From contig CAKUBG010000003.1 of the NCBI GenBank assembly GCA_934636825.1, positions 1 to 64,000 of the forward strand: 64,000 bases of DNA, read 5' to 3'. Position 1 is the stretch's first letter. Each line of letters opens with the position of its first letter. Position numbers and translations under genes: made by a program. Source of the stretch: an uncultured bacterium (lineage in GTDB: Bacteria > Vulcanimicrobiota > Xenobia > Xenobiales > Xenobiaceae). The notes under the pieces are model-generated. The model was not told where the DNA came from. It was given only the letters and a program-made list of their open reading frames with translations, and did not search any database. Below, one piece after another: positions 43,821-52,407 of this stretch.

Positions 43821-46800
43821 ATGGATGTCAATAATTTTGAGGCTATGCAAATAGGTCTTGCCTCTCCCGAACAGATTCGCAAATGGTCGTTCGGCGAAGT
43901 CAAGAAGCCCGAAACTATTAACTATAGAACTCTCAAACCTGAGCGCGATGGACTTTTCTGCGAGCGCATTTTTGGTCCGGTCAAAGACTGGGAATGCCAT
44001 TGCGGTAAGTATAAGCGTGTACGTCACAAAGGTTTGATTTGCGATAAGTGCGGTGTGGAAATTACCCGCGCTAAAGTGCGCCGTGAGCGTATGGGCCACA
44101 TCAATTTGGCCTCTCCCGTGACGCATATTTGGTATTTTAAGGGCGTGCCTTCTCGCATAGGCTTGCTCCTCGAGCTTTCTCCCCGCAACTTAGAGAAAGT
44201 TATCTATTTCAGCAGCTATATTGTGATCGATCCCGGCGATCCGGAAATTGGTCTCAAAAAATATCAGCTCCTTTCCGAGCAAGAATACCGCGAGCTCAAA
44301 GAAAAGTATCCTTATGGTAACTTCCGCGCCGGTATGGGTGCCGAGGCTATTCAAGAACTTCTCAAAGAGATCGATTTAGATAAACTTTACGAAGAACTGC
44401 GCACTGATATTGTAGAGCAGAGTGGACAGCGCAAAGCCAAAGCTATCAAGCGTTTGGAAGTTGTTGAAGCTTTCCGCAAATCTGGCAACCGTCCTGAATG
44501 GATGGTCTTGACGGTTATTCCCGTTATTCCCCCCGATTTGCGTCCCATGGTGCAGCTCGATGGCGCCCGTTTTGCCACTTCCGACTTGAACGACTTATAT
44601 CGTCGCGTTATCAACCGTAATAACCGTTTGCGTCGTTTGCAAGATTTGGGAGCTCCCGACATTATCGTTAAAAACGAAAAGCGCATGCTTCAGGAAGCTG
44701 TCGATGCTCTGATCGACAACGGCCGTCGCGGTCGTCCCGTCACCGGCCCTAACAGCCGTCCTTTGAAGAGCTTGTCCGACATGCTCAAAGGTAAGCAAGG
44801 ACGTTTCCGTCAGAACTTGCTCGGTAAGCGTGTAGACTATTCCGGCCGTTCCGTAATTGTAGTTGGCCCGAAGTTGAAGTTGCACCAGTGCGGTTTGCCT
44901 AAAGAAATGGCTTTGGAGCTCTTCAAGCCCTTTGTCATGAAAAACTTGGTTGACAATGGCAAAGCTCTCAATATCAAAGCCGCCAAACGCATGGTCGAAA
45001 AAGCTCGTGCTGAAGTTTGGGACGCTTTGGAAGAGGTTATTGTAGACCATCCCGTTTTGCTCAACCGTGCTCCAACGCTGCACCGCTTAGGTATCCAAGC
45101 TTTCGAGCCCGTGTTGGTAGAAGGTAAGGCTTTACAACTCCATCCTTTGGTATGTACTCCTTACAACGCCGACTTCGACGGTGACCAGATGGCTGTTCAC
45201 CTTCCTTTGTCTGCCGGCGCTCAGGCTGAAGCTCGCATTCTCATGTTGTCTGCGCACAACATTTTGTTGCCCGCTTACGGCTCTCCCGCTACCGTACCTA
45301 CCCAAGACATGGTATTGGGTATGTACTACCTCACCATTGAAAAGCACGACTCCAAAGGTGAAGGTAAGTGCTTCAGCTCCGTCAACGAAGCCATTTTGGC
45401 TTACGAATCTGGCGTAGTTGAAATTCAGGCTCCTATTTTTGTCAGTCTGTTTAATGAACGTGTTTCCACTACTGTGGGTCGTTTGCTCATGTGGGGCGCC
45501 GTTCCTGACAATATTCGCGAAGATTCCATCTTGCCCGGCGACGGTCGCAAATTAGGTAAAGGTCGTATGGTCTTTGCCGAATTTAACCATCCTTTTGGCA
45601 AGAAAGATATCGTTGCTCTGGTAAAACGTACTCACTCTGCTCATGGCAACACTAAGACAGCTGCTTTCCTTGATAACCTCAAGGCTTTGGGCTACAAGTT
45701 TGCCACCCGCTCTGGTACGTCTATCAGTGTACACGACATTAAGATTCCTCCTGAAAAAGGTCGTATTTTGGCTCACGCCGATGAAAAGGTTGCCGTGGCC
45801 GATCGCTTCTTAGCTAGAGGCTTCTTGACCGAAAACGAACATTATTTGCAGCTCAACAAGATTTGGGCTGACGCCACAGAGGAAGTCGGTTCAGCGATGA
45901 TGCGTCACTTAGATCGCTTGAACCCGGTGTTTATGATGGCAACCTCTGGTGCTCGTGGTAACCCATCTCAGGTGAAACAACTGGCCGGTATGCGTGGTTT
46001 GATGGCTGACCCGACAGGTAAGATCATCCCGATGCCTATTCGCGCCAACTTGCGTGAAGGTTTGACCGTATTGGAATACTTCATCGGTACTCACGGTGCT
46101 CGTAAAGGTTTGGCTGATACTGCCTTGCGTACGGCCGACTCTGGTTACTTGACCCGCCGCTTGATCGATGTCTCTCAAGACATTATCGTGCGCGAGGCCG
46201 ATTGCGGTACCAGCCATGGTATTTTGGTCGAGCCCGCTGTCAATGGCAACGATGTTAAGATGCGCTTAGCTGAGCGTCTGACCGGTCGTTATGCTGCTCA
46301 GGATCTCGATTATGAAGATAAGAGCGGCAAACCTTGCCACATTAGCTCCGGTGATCTGATCGAAGAAGAGCAAGCTGCCGATATCGAGCGTTGGCTCTCT
46401 CGCGATGCTGATGCCAGTGGTTTCATTAAGCCTAATCCGGAAGATCGCCACACTTGGTATCGTCCCGGTTTCAGAATTCGCTCTGTCATGACTTGCCACG
46501 CCGAACATGGTGTATGCGCTAAGTGCTATGGCCGCAACTTGGCTACTGGTAAGCCGGTTGAAATCGGTGAGACTGTCGGTATTGTAGCTGCTCAGTCTAT
46601 TGGTGAGCCCGGTACTCAGTTGACCTTGCGTACCTTCCACACCGGTGGTGTAGCTCAGGAAGACATCGTACAAGGTTTGCCTCGTGTTGAAGAACTCTTC
46701 GAAGCTCGCAAACCTAAGAACTTGGGCTTCTTGGCCGAGATTAGTGGCGTAGTCACTCTCGGTGAAGAAAAAGGTCAGCAAAAGGTTACCATTACTCGTC

Positions 46801-47558
46801 GTCGTGCCGATGGCAGTGTTGAAGACGAGTTCGATATGTTGGTACCTCACAATGCCAGACTTAACGTTACCGAAGGCGATACTGTAGTTGCCGGCGATGT
46901 TATTGTTGACGGCTTCATGAACCCCCATGACATTCTGCGCATTAAGGGCTTGGAGCACGTACAGCGCTATATCGTAGATCAGGTACAAACCGTATACCGC
47001 GATCAAGGTGTAGACATCAGCGACAAGCACGTAGAAGTTATCGTTCGTCAGATGCTGCGTAAAGTACGCATCACCGACGCTGGCGATACCAACATGCTGC
47101 CTGGCAGTTTGCAAGACGTACTCTATGTCGAGAGCCAGAACAATATGGTTCGCGCCGAAAACGACAAGCTTATTGCCGAATTTGGTGAAGCTGGTGCTGC
47201 TGACAAGCTTAGAGCTTTCGCTACCTTTGAGCCTGTGCTCTTAGGTGTGACCAAAGCTTCCTTGGCTACCGACTCCTTCTTGTCTGCCGCTTCCTTCCAA
47301 GAGACCACTAAAGTTCTTACGGAAGCTGCTATCAATGGTAAGGTTGACCATTTGCGCGGCCTGAAGGAAAATGTCATTATCGGTAAGTTGATTCCCGCCG
47401 GTACCGGTATGGATCAATATCGCCAGGTGAAGATTGGTTTGCACGGTGCTAAGGTCTATGAGGAGACTAAGCACGAAGAGCCTTCGGTGTTCGATAGCTC
47501 GCTTGCTCCTGAAGACAGCTTGGCTGTGAGTTTAGGTAGCAGTTCCTTTAATTTCTAG
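43821..47558 (+). CDS. rpoC: RNA polymerase beta-prime subunit
   Basis: 1245 aa. The N-terminal zinc finger is CHCGKYK...CDKCG near residue 60; the catalytic triad is in NADFDGDQMAVHLPLS near residue 450; the bridge helix and trigger loop are represented by MRGLMADPTGKIIPMPI and THGARKGLADTALRTADSGYLTRRL. The second zinc site includes CGTSHG and CHAEHGVCAKCYGRN near residue 895, followed by GIVAAQSIGEPGTQLTLRTFHTGG. The length is compact, without the large inserts of Proteobacteria or Cyanobacteria. AGGAGG precedes the ATG. Confidence 0.97.
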   Translation: MDVNNFEAMQIGLASPEQIRKWSFGEVKKPETINYRTLKPERDGLFCERIFGPVKDWECHCGKYKRVRHKGLICDKCGVEITRAKVRRERMGHINLASPVTHIWYFKGVPSRIGLLLELSPRNLEKVIYFSSYIVIDPGDPEIGLKKYQLLSEQEYRELKEKYPYGNFRAGMGAEAIQELLKEIDLDKLYEELRTDIVEQSGQRKAKAIKRLEVVEAFRKSGNRPEWMVLTVIPVIPPDLRPMVQLDGARFATSDLNDLYRRVINRNNRLRRLQDLGAPDIIVKNEKRMLQEAVDALIDNGRRGRPVTGPNSRPLKSLSDMLKGKQGRFRQNLLGKRVDYSGRSVIVVGPKLKLHQCGLPKEMALELFKPFVMKNLVDNGKALNIKAAKRMVEKARAEVWDALEEVIVDHPVLLNRAPTLHRLGIQAFEPVLVEGKALQLHPLVCTPYNADFDGDQMAVHLPLSAGAQAEARILMLSAHNILLPAYGSPATVPTQDMVLGMYYLTIEKHDSKGEGKCFSSVNEAILAYESGVVEIQAPIFVSLFNERVSTTVGRLLMWGAVPDNIREDSILPGDGRKLGKGRMVFAEFNHPFGKKDIVALVKRTHSAHGNTKTAAFLDNLKALGYKFATRSGTSISVHDIKIPPEKGRILAHADEKVAVADRFLARGFLTENEHYLQLNKIWADATEEVGSAMMRHLDRLNPVFMMATSGARGNPSQVKQLAGMRGLMADPTGKIIPMPIRANLREGLTVLEYFIGTHGARKGLADTALRTADSGYLTRRLIDVSQDIIVREADCGTSHGILVEPAVNGNDVKMRLAERLTGRYAAQDLDYEDKSGKPCHISSGDLIEEEQAADIERWLSRDADASGFIKPNPEDRHTWYRPGFRIRSVMTCHAEHGVCAKCYGRNLATGKPVEIGETVGIVAAQSIGEPGTQLTLRTFHTGGVAQEDIVQGLPRVEELFEARKPKNLGFLAEISGVVTLGEEKGQQKVTITRRRADGSVEDEFDMLVPHNARLNVTEGDTVVAGDVIVDGFMNPHDILRIKGLEHVQRYIVDQVQTVYRDQGVDISDKHVEVIVRQMLRKVRITDAGDTNMLPGSLQDVLYVESQNNMVRAENDKLIAEFGEAGAADKLRAFATFEPVLLGVTKASLATDSFLSAASFQETTKVLTEAAINGKVDHLRGLKENVIIGKLIPAGTGMDQYRQVKIGLHGAKVYEETKHEEPSVFDSSLAPEDSLAVSLGSSSFNF

Positions 47559-47628
47559 ATTGAAAACCGAAAGACGGAGTCGGGGAGTTTAAGTATCCCC
47601 GGCTGCTGTTTGTAGGCATTCACACTGG

Positions 47629-47676
47629 AGGCGGGTCGTTCTTGTTCTGTGTATGAGGGCGAGCCCGCCTTTTTGG
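47629..47676 (+). terminator. Terminator after rpoC
   Basis: AGGCGGG.CG pairs with CG.CCCGCCT and runs into TTTTT. A smaller GGGGA/TCCCC hairpin precedes it near 47582-47600. Confidence 0.7.
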
Positions 47677-47767
47677 TACTTTGCTCACTTAGGCTGGAGC
47701 AGGTTTTTTGCTGCTATTTGCTAAAGTGAGCAGTGAATAAGTAAGGTAACGGAGTTGGGAGAAAAGT

Positions 47768-48787
47768 ATGCTCCCAAGCTCTCGTTGGGAGGATTTTCTT
47801 TTGGACGAGGTTTTCAGTAGCGCAGCCTTACAGCAAGTTAAGGGGGCGGCTCGCAGGCGTTTGCAGCGTTGTATGAAACGCGATGTGGCCGGTGAACAGG
47901 CTTCTGTAACAGAGCAAGATTGGATTGATGCTTTAGCTCGTGAGATATTTAAAACTAAAAAGTTAAATGATAGTACACGCCAGAAGGCTCTCAGCCAATT
48001 GATTCAAGTTTCTCCCGGTGGAATTTTAGCTATGGCTTGGCTTTGTGAAAATGCCGGGGAAACTATTATGGTCGATAAGATTATCAGCTTTGCTTGTGAA
48101 CTTATCAATCCCGAGACAGAAGTCAACTTTGCCAGAGAAGCTTCGCTTGAGCCTTTGAAAAAAGAAGAAAGCTTGTATTGTGGTAAAGCCCTGGTAAGCA
48201 AGCCGGAATTGAGTAACAACGACAGAGTTTGTTTATTCATTTGTCTTTTAGTCAGTGACTATCTTTCGAAAGAGGGACGCTTGGCTCTGATAGAGCAGTC
48301 CTTAGGAATACGTGGTTTTACTGCCGATAATAAACTTACTATTTGTCAATGGGCTTTGGGGCTAGATGTCGAAAAAAGCGTTTCCAGCGGTTTCTTGAAG
48401 CAGCCGGTCTATGCTCCCAACTTCTTAGCTAGAAAAGCTGTTACGTGCTTAGCTAAGGCCACAGAAAATGCTCCTAAGGTTCTCCGTCATATTGTAGAGA
48501 ATATCTCCTACTGGAGCGACGATATAATGCCTCTTTTGCATGGCGTTCTGGATTTAATGTCTCTTATGGATCCTGAAGAGCGTATCGATTTGCAAAATCA
48601 AAAGTTTAAAGTACAGTGTACGGCGCTTTACGATCTTTGCCGCAATTATGGCGACGCTAGTGTACGCCGTCGCGCTTATGCTTTGGCTGCCGAAACAGAG
48701 AGTGATGAATTCTTGCGCAGTGCCTTGCATGATGACGATTTAGGTGTGCGCAATTGGGCTTTGGCTTATTTTAACAAAAGACGCTGA
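47768..48787 (+). CDS. Helical protein of unknown function, HEAT-like C-terminus
   Basis: 339 aa, GGGAG upstream. It is fully helical. The last 80 residues read as paired helices (VQCTALYDLCRNYGDASVRRRAYALAAETES, then LRSALHDDDLGVRNWALAYF), like HEAT or armadillo-type repeats. The N-terminal ARRRLQRCMKRD patch is basic. No catalytic motif is visible. The ATP-grasp gene follows by 85 nt in the same direction. Confidence 0.65.
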   Translation: MLPSSRWEDFLLDEVFSSAALQQVKGAARRRLQRCMKRDVAGEQASVTEQDWIDALAREIFKTKKLNDSTRQKALSQLIQVSPGGILAMAWLCENAGETIMVDKIISFACELINPETEVNFAREASLEPLKKEESLYCGKALVSKPELSNNDRVCLFICLLVSDYLSKEGRLALIEQSLGIRGFTADNKLTICQWALGLDVEKSVSSGFLKQPVYAPNFLARKAVTCLAKATENAPKVLRHIVENISYWSDDIMPLLHGVLDLMSLMDPEERIDLQNQKFKVQCTALYDLCRNYGDASVRRRAYALAAETESDEFLRSALHDDDLGVRNWALAYFNKRR

Positions 48788-48872
48788 CCATAGTGGCTTT
48801 TTCCGAATTTGCAAACATTTTTAAGCAGCGGCCCAGTGGCCGCCTATTCCTTTGAGGAGGGTTGTTTACAAC

Positions 48873-49790
48873 ATGTTGAAAGTCGGTATTTTGCGCGGTC
48901 GTGAGGACAGTTTTCCTGATGGCGTATTGGCAGAAATAAATCGCCGCAACTGTGGTGTACAGGCTGAATATATTCACTTGGGTGGTACCAGCTGTGGTGA
49001 AAAGTGCCCTTACGGCGCCATTTTGGATCGTATTTCCCACGAAGTACCTTACTATCAAGTTTATCTGAAGCAAGCCTCTTTGCAAGGCACCTACGTTGTC
49101 AATAATCCTTTCTGGATGAATGTTGATGATAAATTCTTTGGCTACTCTTTAGCCAAGCGTTTGGGTATCCCCGTACCCAAAACTGTAGTATTACCCAACT
49201 TAGCTTACACTGCCGACATTACGGCTGGTTCTTTGCGCAACATGTGGCCTATCGATTGGGACGCTCGTTTAGCGGAAGTGGGTTTACCTTGCATTATGAA
49301 GCCGGCTTTTGGCGGTGGTTGGAAGAGCGTTTATAAAATTTATAGCAAAGAAGATGCCATTAAAGCTTACAACGAGTCCGGCAGCCTGACTATGACTTTG
49401 CAAGAGTTCATTGCTTGGGAAGATTATATTCGTTGCTTAAGTATTGGTCGTACCAACGCTAGAGCTATTCGTTATATTCCTCGTCCTATGGGCCAGGGCG
49501 AATATGTCCAAGACCAGGGAGTGCTTGATCCTGCCGATTTAGCTAAAGCTGAAGAGTATACTATTAAGTTTAACAGTGCTATAGGTTACGATATGAATGC
49601 CTTGGAGTTCGCTGTGAAAGATCACGTGCTCTACGCTATCGATATTACCAATTATGTTTGCGACTTCGATTATCGCTCTTTGAGAGACGCCCACTTCCCT
49701 TGGGCTGTCAATAAAATGGCCGATTTACTTATCGAAAAAGCTAAAGCTGGAGCTCGCAACGATATTACTGCCAATTGGCAAAACATTTAG
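48873..49790 (+). CDS. ATP-grasp domain protein
   Basis: 305 aa from the ATG at 48873 behind GAGGAGG; an in-frame TTG at 48852 lies inside that site. N-terminal residues 1-90 form a Rossmann-like pre-ATP domain (KVGILRGREDSFPDGVL, and NNPFWMNVDDKFFGYSLAKRLGIPVPKTVVLP as the swivel). The ATP-grasp core has LPCIMKPAFGGGWKSVYKI, MTLQEFIAWEDYIRC and a metal-binding NALEFAVKDHVLYAIDITN. It resembles RimK/GshB-type carboxylate-amine ligases, so it may add an amino acid to a peptide or cofactor. The substrate is unknown. Confidence 0.75.
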   Translation: MLKVGILRGREDSFPDGVLAEINRRNCGVQAEYIHLGGTSCGEKCPYGAILDRISHEVPYYQVYLKQASLQGTYVVNNPFWMNVDDKFFGYSLAKRLGIPVPKTVVLPNLAYTADITAGSLRNMWPIDWDARLAEVGLPCIMKPAFGGGWKSVYKIYSKEDAIKAYNESGSLTMTLQEFIAWEDYIRCLSIGRTNARAIRYIPRPMGQGEYVQDQGVLDPADLAKAEEYTIKFNSAIGYDMNALEFAVKDHVLYAIDITNYVCDFDYRSLRDAHFPWAVNKMADLLIEKAKAGARNDITANWQNI

Positions 49791-49831
49791 TTGAGCAAAG
49801 CTTAAGAATAAAAAATTAAGTAGCTAAAAAG

Positions 49832-49875
49832 ATGCCCTTTTCTTCGAGCAAAATCGGCCCAAAGGGCATTTTTTT
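49832..49875 (+). terminator. Terminator of the ATP-grasp gene
   Basis: ATGCCCTTT pairs with AAAGGGCAT and is followed by seven T residues. Confidence 0.85.
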
Positions 49876-49912
49876 ATGCAAATAATATAGCCATATTTGT
49901 ATAACACATTAA

Positions 49913-49948
49913 ATGGTTTGCGAGAATCTTAAGATGGTTTGCGAGAAT
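49913..49948. repeat. Tandem 15-bp direct repeat
   Basis: ATGGTTTGCGAGAAT occurs at 49913-49927 and again at 49934-49948, 21 bp apart, that is two helical turns. This spacing suits protein binding on one DNA face, but no gene start is close. Confidence 0.55.
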
Positions 49949-50044
49949 TGATTATGTTGGCTCTATGGCAATTGTGGAAAAAGACATGATAACCGCATAT
50001 CTTCAATTGTTTATGTAAATTCAGTGGATATATGCTTTATACCG

Positions 50045-50082
50045 CCATGCCTTAAAGACATGGACTTTATGGCATTTTGTGC
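50045..50082 (+). mobile_element. IS200/IS605-like solo end, copy C (diverged)
   Basis: CCATG...CATGG hairpin followed by GACTTTATGGCATT, the diverged counterpart of GGCTTTACGGCACT in copies A and B. It lies on the other side of the gene at 50168 from copy B. Confidence 0.35.
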
Positions 50083-50142
50083 AAAAAAAAGAGCCGCGTG
50101 CTTACCACAAATGCAATGTACGTGGCAAACACGCGGCTCTTT
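50083..50142 (-). terminator. Terminator of the gene at 50168
   Basis: On the minus strand AAAGAGCCGCGTG pairs with CACGCGGCTCTTT and ends in an eight-T run, 25 nt after the stop codon. Confidence 0.85.
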
Positions 50143-50167
50143 ATACTATATAGCTAATTTTGCTAAA

Positions 50168-50908
50168 TTAGTGACCGTTAAATACTCTGGACCAACCCAT
50201 CATAGCTCTATCGAAAGCCATAGCGCGGTTGTTGGCAGCTTGCTGAATAATATCGAAAATGGAAGCCTGAGTATCGGAAAGGATCTTCATCAACTCGGCC
50301 AGCCATTTCTGACGGTCGGCTTGCATCTGGGTGAGGATAGAGAGAGCGGCTTCGCGATCTTGTTCCATCTTCTGGAGACGCTCGGCGCGAGCTGCAGCAC
50401 TTTCAGTTTCACCGGCTCCGCCATCTTCGGGAGGAACTTCACCAGCAGCACCGCCGTTGCCACCGTCTACGGGAGGAGGAGTACCAGCGCCACCATCATC
50501 AGTAGGAACGCTTCCGCCAATGGTATTGCCTTGGTCATCCATCAAAATGAAACCGTATTCGTCAGTTTGCGGCTCTTTGGGAGCGGCAGCTTCTTCAGTT
50601 GTACCAGCCGCACCGGCCTGAGCGGCACCTACTTCGGGCTCTTCAGCACTTTCGAAAGTATCGCCGATTTCTTCTTCAAACTGGTTTTGGGCAGCACCTA
50701 TATGAGTGGCGTTCTCTTCAGCATTCTGAGCAAAAGAAACACCTTCGGAGAGCTGAACGTTGTCGGCTGCAGCGGTGTTGTGAGTTTCGCTCTGAGGAGC
50801 TACGTCGTTTTTACGGGTTACTTGGCTTTGGCCGCCAACTTGCTGCATATTGCGAGTAGCGTTGGCTTGCGAATATGTATTGGTATTGATTCCGATAGGG
50901 GCAACCAT
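50168..50908 (-). CDS. Low-complexity acidic protein with shared C-terminal helical motif (member 1)
   Basis: 246 aa, AAGGAGG upstream and a strong terminator. Residues 1-175 are low-complexity (Gln/Asn/Thr, then Glu/Ala and a Gly/Pro/Asp-rich PPPVDGGNGG run) with no signal peptide. The last 70 residues are helical. From SDTQ the end reads ASIFDIIQQ..NNRAMAFDR...GW, aligning without gaps over 25 residues with the C-termini of the genes at 51275 and 52408. A long antisense frame on the plus strand is a shadow. It could be a substrate of the flagellar export machine encoded upstream, but that is inference. Confidence 0.7.
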   Translation of the reverse strand: MVAPIGINTNTYSQANATRNMQQVGGQSQVTRKNDVAPQSETHNTAAADNVQLSEGVSFAQNAEENATHIGAAQNQFEEEIGDTFESAEEPEVGAAQAGAAGTTEEAAAPKEPQTDEYGFILMDDQGNTIGGSVPTDDGGAGTPPPVDGGNGGAAGEVPPEDGGAGETESAAARAERLQKMEQDREAALSILTQMQADRQKWLAELMKILSDTQASIFDIIQQAANNRAMAFDRAMMGWSRVFNGH

Positions 50909-50936
50909 TTATATAGGCCTCCTTACAAGGCTAAAG

Positions 50937-50952
50937 GCCAGAACGTTCTGGC
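50937..50952. promoter_or_regulatory. Perfect palindrome upstream of the gene at 50168
   Basis: GCCAGAACGTTCTGGC is its own reverse complement. It lies about 30 bases before the start codon on the minus strand and downstream of a TATAAT (50977-50982), so it would lie in the 5' untranslated region: an operator or a translational hairpin. Confidence 0.5.
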
Positions 50953-51123
50953 TAAAATGCAATTATTTTCCCTAGTATTATAAATGGTTAGCCCCTTTAA
51001 AAAAAGGTTGTCTTGTTGCTTATTTGTGAAATTTAGTTCAGGAAAATTAACATAATTTTATTTGATAGTTTTCCTTCAGATATTTTGTCTATAGCTTAGC
51101 GGACGGATGTGCCTTATAGCCTT

Positions 51124-51160
51124 ATGCTTGAAGGTAGGGGCTTTAAGGCACTCGTGGTGA
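51124..51160 (+). mobile_element. IS200/IS605-like solo end, copy B
   Basis: 33 of 37 bases match copy A at 37457-37493 (ATGCTTGAAGG.AGGGGCTTTA.GGCACTCGTGGT). No transposase or TnpB frame is adjacent. Confidence 0.5.
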
Positions 51161-51186
51161 AGAGTTGAACTAACAATTTTAGCCAT

Positions 51187-51268
51187 AATCGGGGCGGGCA
51201 GCCTCATAGAGTAAATATATCTAATTGGGATAAGTCGTTTAGATTAGGCTGCCGTTGCCGATTATCAG
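51187..51268 (-). repeat. Imperfect inverted repeat downstream of the gene at 51275
   Basis: TAATCGG..CGGGCAGCCT at the left pairs with AGGCTGCC..GCCGATTA at the right across about 45 bases, with a small TCTAA/TTAGA stem inside. It directly follows the stop of the minus-strand gene and may be its terminator or a relic. Confidence 0.5.
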
Positions 51269-51274
51269 TGTTCT

Positions 51275-52300
51275 CTATCCTGCATTAAGGAAGATCTTTT
51301 GCCAACTCTTTTGGTAATCATCTTCCGATTTTTTGCGCCTGAGCATAACTTCTCGCCAAATACGTCGCAACTCCGTTTGCAAGTCTGCCCAAATAGCCTG
51401 TCTTTTAGCTTCATGAAGCAATTTTTCAGCTTTAATACGGTCGTAAATTACTTCTAAGCGCTGCTTTTCTTGTTGCTCTTTTTCTTCTTTAAGCGCTTGC
51501 TCTTCAGCTTGGGTAGGTGGCCCCTCGGCTGACGATGCTTTTTTGGCTTCTGCTTTAGAGCGAGTAGAAGAGGAACTTTCGGCAGTAATAGAATCGGCTG
51601 TGCCTTTTGTCTTATCTATATTGGCAGATTCTATCGTGTTATGTGGCGCTTCTGGCTGGGAATAAGCTGTCCCCAATGGTTCCGCTGCTGGCTCGCTCTG
51701 TTCAGCTTGTTCTTGTTCTGTTTGTAATATCCCAGTCTGTGGATTACCAACTTGTGAGCTGTCAGTTTGGGATATTTCGGTTTGCGATGTATTATTTGGC
51801 GAACCACCTATTTGTGTGGTACTAGGTGACGCCGCTCCAAGAGTTGCCCCAAGCGGCCAGGCGGTATAGAAATCTTCCTGAAAGAGCAAGGCTGGGGCTG
51901 CTTCCGAACTAAAGGCGCAGTTTGTTGAAGCAGCGACTGAATAGCTACTTGGACGACTGCGGCATTGGGGCTCGCGTTCTTCTGCTGGTAGAGGCTCTAG
52001 CTCATCATGAATTTGAGTTTGATCTTGAGACTTGCCTTGGGCTCGATTTTGAGCTTGGCTTGAGGTGTTGTCTACAGTTTGATTCTCTTGGTTTAGTAAA
52101 TTGGTAGACAGAGCAGTTGCTGCAGATAGTGTTGCTGAAGTATCAAGTTGCTGTGGCTCACTTTGTGTATCTCTGGATAAGAGCACAGAATCTTTGTTGT
52201 TTGCCGCCTCCAAGGGCGGAGGAGCCAAATTCTGGTGCTGTGGCGGCAATGCCGATAAACGAAGCGTAACGTTGTCTAAAGAACGGTTGGAAATAATCAT
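51275..52300 (-). CDS. Low-complexity Ser/Gln-rich protein with shared C-terminal helical motif (member 2)
   Basis: 341 aa from the ATG at 52300, which has AAGGGGGG upstream; a start at 52321 lies before that site. Residues 1-240 are disordered, rich in Ser, Gln, Thr, Asn and Glu, with imperfect QTE/QTD/QTG-type repeats near residue 160-185. From about 265 the chain is charged coiled coil (EQALKEEKEQQEKQRLEVIYDR). The end has ADLQ-TELRRIW.EV..RRKKSEDD....W, in register with the genes at 50168 and 52408. No signal peptide or known domain is present. Confidence 0.7.
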   Translation of the reverse strand: MIISNRSLDNVTLRLSALPPQHQNLAPPPLEAANNKDSVLLSRDTQSEPQQLDTSATLSAATALSTNLLNQENQTVDNTSSQAQNRAQGKSQDQTQIHDELEPLPAEEREPQCRSRPSSYSVAASTNCAFSSEAAPALLFQEDFYTAWPLGATLGAASPSTTQIGGSPNNTSQTEISQTDSSQVGNPQTGILQTEQEQAEQSEPAAEPLGTAYSQPEAPHNTIESANIDKTKGTADSITAESSSSTRSKAEAKKASSAEGPPTQAEEQALKEEKEQQEKQRLEVIYDRIKAEKLLHEAKRQAIWADLQTELRRIWREVMLRRKKSEDDYQKSWQKIFLNAG

Positions 52301-52407
52301 TACGTCCCCCCTTGTTTTCATAAATTAGCTTGATTGGCTATTTTGTATATGCTTAAAAGTCAGAGTAGAGTAATCAACAATTATCGGTCGAGTAACATGC
52401 GATAGCC

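Larger units (their letters stand above)
49791..50167. other. Intergenic region with direct repeat and IS-like end
   Basis: It holds the terminator of the ATP-grasp gene, a 15-bp direct repeat (ATGGTTTGCGAGAAT at 49913-49927 and 49934-49948, 21-bp period), IS200/IS605-like end copy C, and the terminator of the minus-strand gene at 50168. No gene is seen. Confidence 0.6.
50909..51274. other. Intergenic region with palindrome, IS-like end and inverted repeat
   Basis: It holds a perfect 16-bp palindrome at 50937-50952, a TATAAT on the minus strand at 50977-50982, IS-like end copy B and a large inverted repeat at 51187-51268. No gene is seen. Confidence 0.6.

Noticed and set aside
46266..47114. 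282-codon minus-strand frame inside rpoC
   Set aside because: Antisense shadow of rpoC with no independent features.
49913..49948. CRISPR-like repeat
   Set aside because: Only two 15-bp copies with a six-base gap; there are no spacers or cas genes.
50024..50983. 319-codon plus-strand open frame opposite the gene at 50168
   Set aside because: It spans the terminator and the low-complexity coding region of the minus-strand gene, has no ribosome site, and its sequence is a typical antisense Ser/Leu/Gly-rich shadow. The minus-strand gene has AAGGAGG, a terminator and the shared C-terminal motif.
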